This document shows positions 53,014-54,787 of a stretch of 54,787 nt of DNA, piece after piece. The position numbers and the translations under genes were made by a program. Source of the DNA: Acidimicrobiales bacterium. GTDB lineage: Bacteria; Actinomycetota; Acidimicrobiia; Acidimicrobiales; Aldehydirespiratoraceae. The notes under the pieces are model-generated. The model was not told where the DNA came from, did not search any database, and saw only the letters and a list, made by a program, of their open reading frames with translations. Position 1 is the stretch's first letter; every line of letters starts with the position of its first letter. The stretch is from the NCBI GenBank assembly GCA_029246685.1, contig JAQWMR010000007.1, forward strand, positions 1-54,787, read 5' to 3'.

Positions 53014-53019
53014 ATCGTA
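53014..53019 (-). promoter_or_regulatory. Leaderless-type -10 (TACGAT) for the PNPOx-family gene
   Basis: On the minus strand TACGAT precedes the GTG at 53006 by 7 nt. Confidence 0.5.
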
Positions 53020-53043
53020 CCCACGACCCGCTGCCCCACGCCC

Positions 53044-53049
53044 TACTCT
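53044..53049 (+). promoter_or_regulatory. Leaderless-type -10 (TACTCT) for UGSC cassette 2
   Basis: TACTCT precedes the GTG at 53056 by 6 nt. The same hexamer precedes the TlpA-like selenoprotein gene (6213). Confidence 0.55.
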
Positions 53050-53055
53050 CCGAGC

Positions 53056-54114
53056 GTGCAGGTAGACGACCCCTGGGCCGCGATCGAGGCGTGCTACGAC
53101 GCCGGCTGGACCGACGGCCTCCCCGTCGTGCCACCCACCCGCGACCTCGCCGACGCCATGGTCGCGGCGGGACCGTGGGCCGCGGACGACGTTCTGCTGC
53201 ACGAGCCGTCCCGCGACCTGTCCGTCACTGCGGAGATGGCCGCGATAAACGCGGTAATGGCCGGCTGTCGACCCGAGTACTTTCCCGTCGTCGGTGCGGT
53301 CGTGCGAGCAATGGGCGACCCCCGCTTCGCTCTCCACGCGGTCATTACGAGCACTGGCGGCGCGGCCGTCCTCATCGCCGTCAACGGGCCGATTCGCGAC
53401 GAGTTGGGAATCCACTACAAGGAGAACCTGTTCGGACCGGGCTTCCGTGCGAACGCCACCATCGGGCGCACGATCCGTCTCATTCTGCGCAACTGCCTCG
53501 ACGCCATCCCCGGAACGCTGGACAAGAGCACGCAGGGCTGGGCCGGCAAATACTCCATGTGCTTCGGCGAGGACGAAGCGTCCAGTCCATGGGGCCCGTT
53601 CCACACGAGCCGTGGGTTCGACGCCTCACAGAGCACCGTGACGATCATGGCAGCCGAGTCCGGCCACAACGTGCTCAACCACGCGTCATCCGATGCCGAA
53701 GGGCTGCTCGCAACGTTCGCCGACACGATGGCCGCCCTCGGCTCGTTCAGCGCCGGGCGCTCATTGCTCGTCTTCGCTCCCGAGCACGCCCGCAAGATCA
53801 GCGAGTCCGGCTGGAGCCGGGAGCAGTGCCAGGCGTTCCTCTACGAACACGCGGCCCGATCGCTGGCCGAACTGAAGCAGGGCGGGAAAGTGGAGGCGGC
53901 CGGCCAAACGAGCGGCACAGACGCCCACCAATGGTTCGCTTCGGACCCGACCGTCGATGCCGGCGACGACGACATCGTCGTGCACCGTGGCATTCGGCCA
54001 GACGACATCCACCTCATGGTCGGCGGCGGCGACGCCGGGGGCCACTCGGCGTTCTTCCCCACCTGGAGCAGGACACGTAGCGTGGCGCTCATCACCGAGG
54101 AGATCCCATCGTGA
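53056..54114 (+). CDS. UGSC-selenoprotein partner, copy 2 (no thioredoxin domain)
   Basis: GTG at 53056 (VQVDDPWAAIEACYDAGWTD) gives 352 residues that match residues ~150-480 of the protein at 37812. Shared features are GWTDGLPVVPPT, AAINAVMAGCRPEYFPVVGA, VNGPIRDELG, RANATIGRTIRLILRN, TQGWAGKYSMCFGEDEASSP and a C-terminal GGGDAGGHSAFFPTW. A conserved Cys (MAGC) and MCF Cys are kept, but no CxxC is present. The function is unknown. The stop overlaps the UGSC copy 2 start (GTGA), so the partnership with a UGSC selenoprotein is conserved in both copies. Confidence 0.75.
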   Translation: MQVDDPWAAIEACYDAGWTDGLPVVPPTRDLADAMVAAGPWAADDVLLHEPSRDLSVTAEMAAINAVMAGCRPEYFPVVGAVVRAMGDPRFALHAVITSTGGAAVLIAVNGPIRDELGIHYKENLFGPGFRANATIGRTIRLILRNCLDAIPGTLDKSTQGWAGKYSMCFGEDEASSPWGPFHTSRGFDASQSTVTIMAAESGHNVLNHASSDAEGLLATFADTMAALGSFSAGRSLLVFAPEHARKISESGWSREQCQAFLYEHAARSLAELKQGGKVEAAGQTSGTDAHQWFASDPTVDAGDDDIVVHRGIRPDDIHLMVGGGDAGGHSAFFPTWSRTRSVALITEEIPS

Positions 54115-54656
54115 GTGTCACGCTGCTCGACCCCACTCGTCGACCCGATCGAGCGCCGACGCCGGAGGCGTCCCGCCCCGCCAACCTCGACGGCGCCGTG
54201 CTCGGCCTCATCAACAACGGCAAGACCTGGGGCCGCGAGATCCTCGACCGCGTCGCCGCCAATCTGCGCGAGCGCCACGAGATCGCCGACGTCGTCACGA
54301 TCACCAAACTCGGCTACTCCGTGCCGCTCGGCGAGGACGAGGCGGCCGACTTCGCCCGCCAGGCCACGGCCGTTATCGCAGCTATCGGTGATTGAGGCAG
54401 CTGTTCGTCGGGCAGTGTGCTCGACGCCGTGGACTTCGAGTCCCGAGGCCTGCCCGCCGCGGCCGTCATCACCGAGCCGTTCGTCGGCGCCTGTAAGGCG
54501 ATGGCTCGGCTCCGCGGGTTCGAGGACTATCCCCTCGTGGTCGCTCCCCATCCGGTGACGAGCCTCGACCTCGCGGGCGCTGAAGCGCTGGCCTATGCAC
54601 TGACCGACGCCATAGAGGCACGGCTCACCCACCCCACGGCGGGGTTAGATCTCTGA
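54111..54656 (+). CDS. UGSC-motif selenoprotein, copy 2
   Basis: GTG at 54111 runs to TGA (54393-54395) and on in frame to 54656, giving 181 residues with Sec95 in DUGSCSSGSVLD. It is clearly paralogous to the protein at 39251: SVTLLDPTRRPDRAPTPEAS and LDGAVLGLINNGKTWGREIL before UGA, DFESRGLPAAAVITEPFVGA and VVAPHPVTSLDL after it. Conservation on both sides of TGA supports read-through as selenocysteine. Here Cys99-type residue of copy 1 is replaced, so only Sec and the GSC cysteine are common to both. SECIS at 54406-54426. The 3' end overlaps an HNH gene fragment on the other strand. Confidence 0.88.
54406..54426 (+). promoter_or_regulatory. Bacterial SECIS hairpin of UGSC copy 2
   Basis: CGTCGGGC and GCTCGACG form an 8-bp stem (one G-U) with loop AGTGT. 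The loop G (54415) is 20 nt after the UGA, exactly as in copy 1 although the stem bases differ, which suggests selection on the structure. Confidence 0.7.
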
Positions 54657-54787
54657 CCCGTCGGGTCGGTAGGTGTGCCATGCCCCTTGGGGGTCGCGCC
54701 ATACGGCGAAGTGTTTCTGTTTCCAGCGGTTGTGTTTGCCGCAGAAGGGGCCGCCGTCGTGGGGTTCGGTGTGGCCGCCGTGGGCGT
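54645..54787 (-). CDS. HNH endonuclease (DUF222/13E12 type), C-terminal fragment
   Basis: The last 46 codons of a minus-strand gene enter from the window edge: HGGHTEPHDGGPFCGKHNRW then KQKHFAVWRDPQGAWHTYRP. This is the tail of the HNH nuclease domain found at the C-terminus of actinobacterial DUF222 proteins, often repeated in genomes. The upstream DUF222 part and most HNH residues are outside the window. It overlaps the UGSC copy 2 end by 12 bp. Confidence 0.75.
   Translation of the reverse strand, partial: AHGGHTEPHDGGPFCGKHNRWKQKHFAVWRDPQGAWHTYRPDGSEI

Overview
The window is a high-GC actinobacterial chromosome segment, most likely from class Acidimicrobiia, judged from gene content and style. 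It carries a homodimeric AceE, DUF2510 and DUF222/HNH proteins, GTG starts, ATGA/GTGA overlaps and many leaderless-type promoters. The first ~1.26 kb is foreign: a lower-GC fragment with an IS5-like transposase end and a broken Verrucomicrobia/Planctomycetes-type sugar dehydrogenase-cytochrome gene. It is fused abruptly to the C-terminus of an actinobacterial CoA-binding protein, most simply an assembly chimera.

Layout. 1.5-6.0 kb (-): a fused lipB-lipA gene, an acyltransferase E2 and lipoamide dehydrogenase; aceE at 10.2 kb supplies the matching E1. 6.2 kb (+): a TlpA-like lipoprotein with a UxxC (Sec) active site. 7-9 kb: a decayed GAF-GGDEF gene, a LapA-like protein and an epimerase. 9.2-10.2 kb: an RNase HI-SLOG fusion. 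13-23 kb: DNA repair, hydrolase, acyl-CoA dehydrogenase, a VapBC-type toxin-antitoxin pair, an arylsulfotransferase and a membrane sulfatase-like protein, several of them with frameshifts or a nonsense codon. 23.3-32.7 kb: an iron-sulfur assembly locus split into sufC-sufS-sufU (+) and sufB-nudix-Cys protein-sufD-Rieske-sufC2 (-), giving two SufC ATPases. 32.8-37.7 kb (-): decayed DUF1501/DUF1800 genes, a phosphatase, a gamma-carbonic anhydrase, a flavin reductase and an MBL-fold hydrolase. 37.8-39.8 kb and 53.1-54.7 kb (+): two paralogous two-gene cassettes, each a large conserved protein plus a UGSC-motif selenoprotein read through an in-frame UGA. 39.8-53 kb: mutY, GGDEF-EAL, CapA-like, class I fumarase, amidase, sulfatase, thioesterase, FetAB-type transporter and a PNPOx-family protein.

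The most interesting signal is selenium use. Three genes have in-frame TGA at redox-motif positions, each followed by a plausible bacterial SECIS hairpin. The two UGSC hairpins share the same loop at the same distance from UGA although they are paralogues of low similarity. No selA/B/C/D gene is in the window, so Sec decoding must be encoded elsewhere if these readings are right.

A second signal is a TANNNT hexamer 6-9 nt upstream of about 20 start codons, the signature of leaderless transcription, including divergent pairs whose -10 elements overlap. Several genes carry frameshifts, nonsense codons or internal deletions. Some may be residual sequencing errors, others true decay. No tRNA, rRNA or CRISPR array was recognised.
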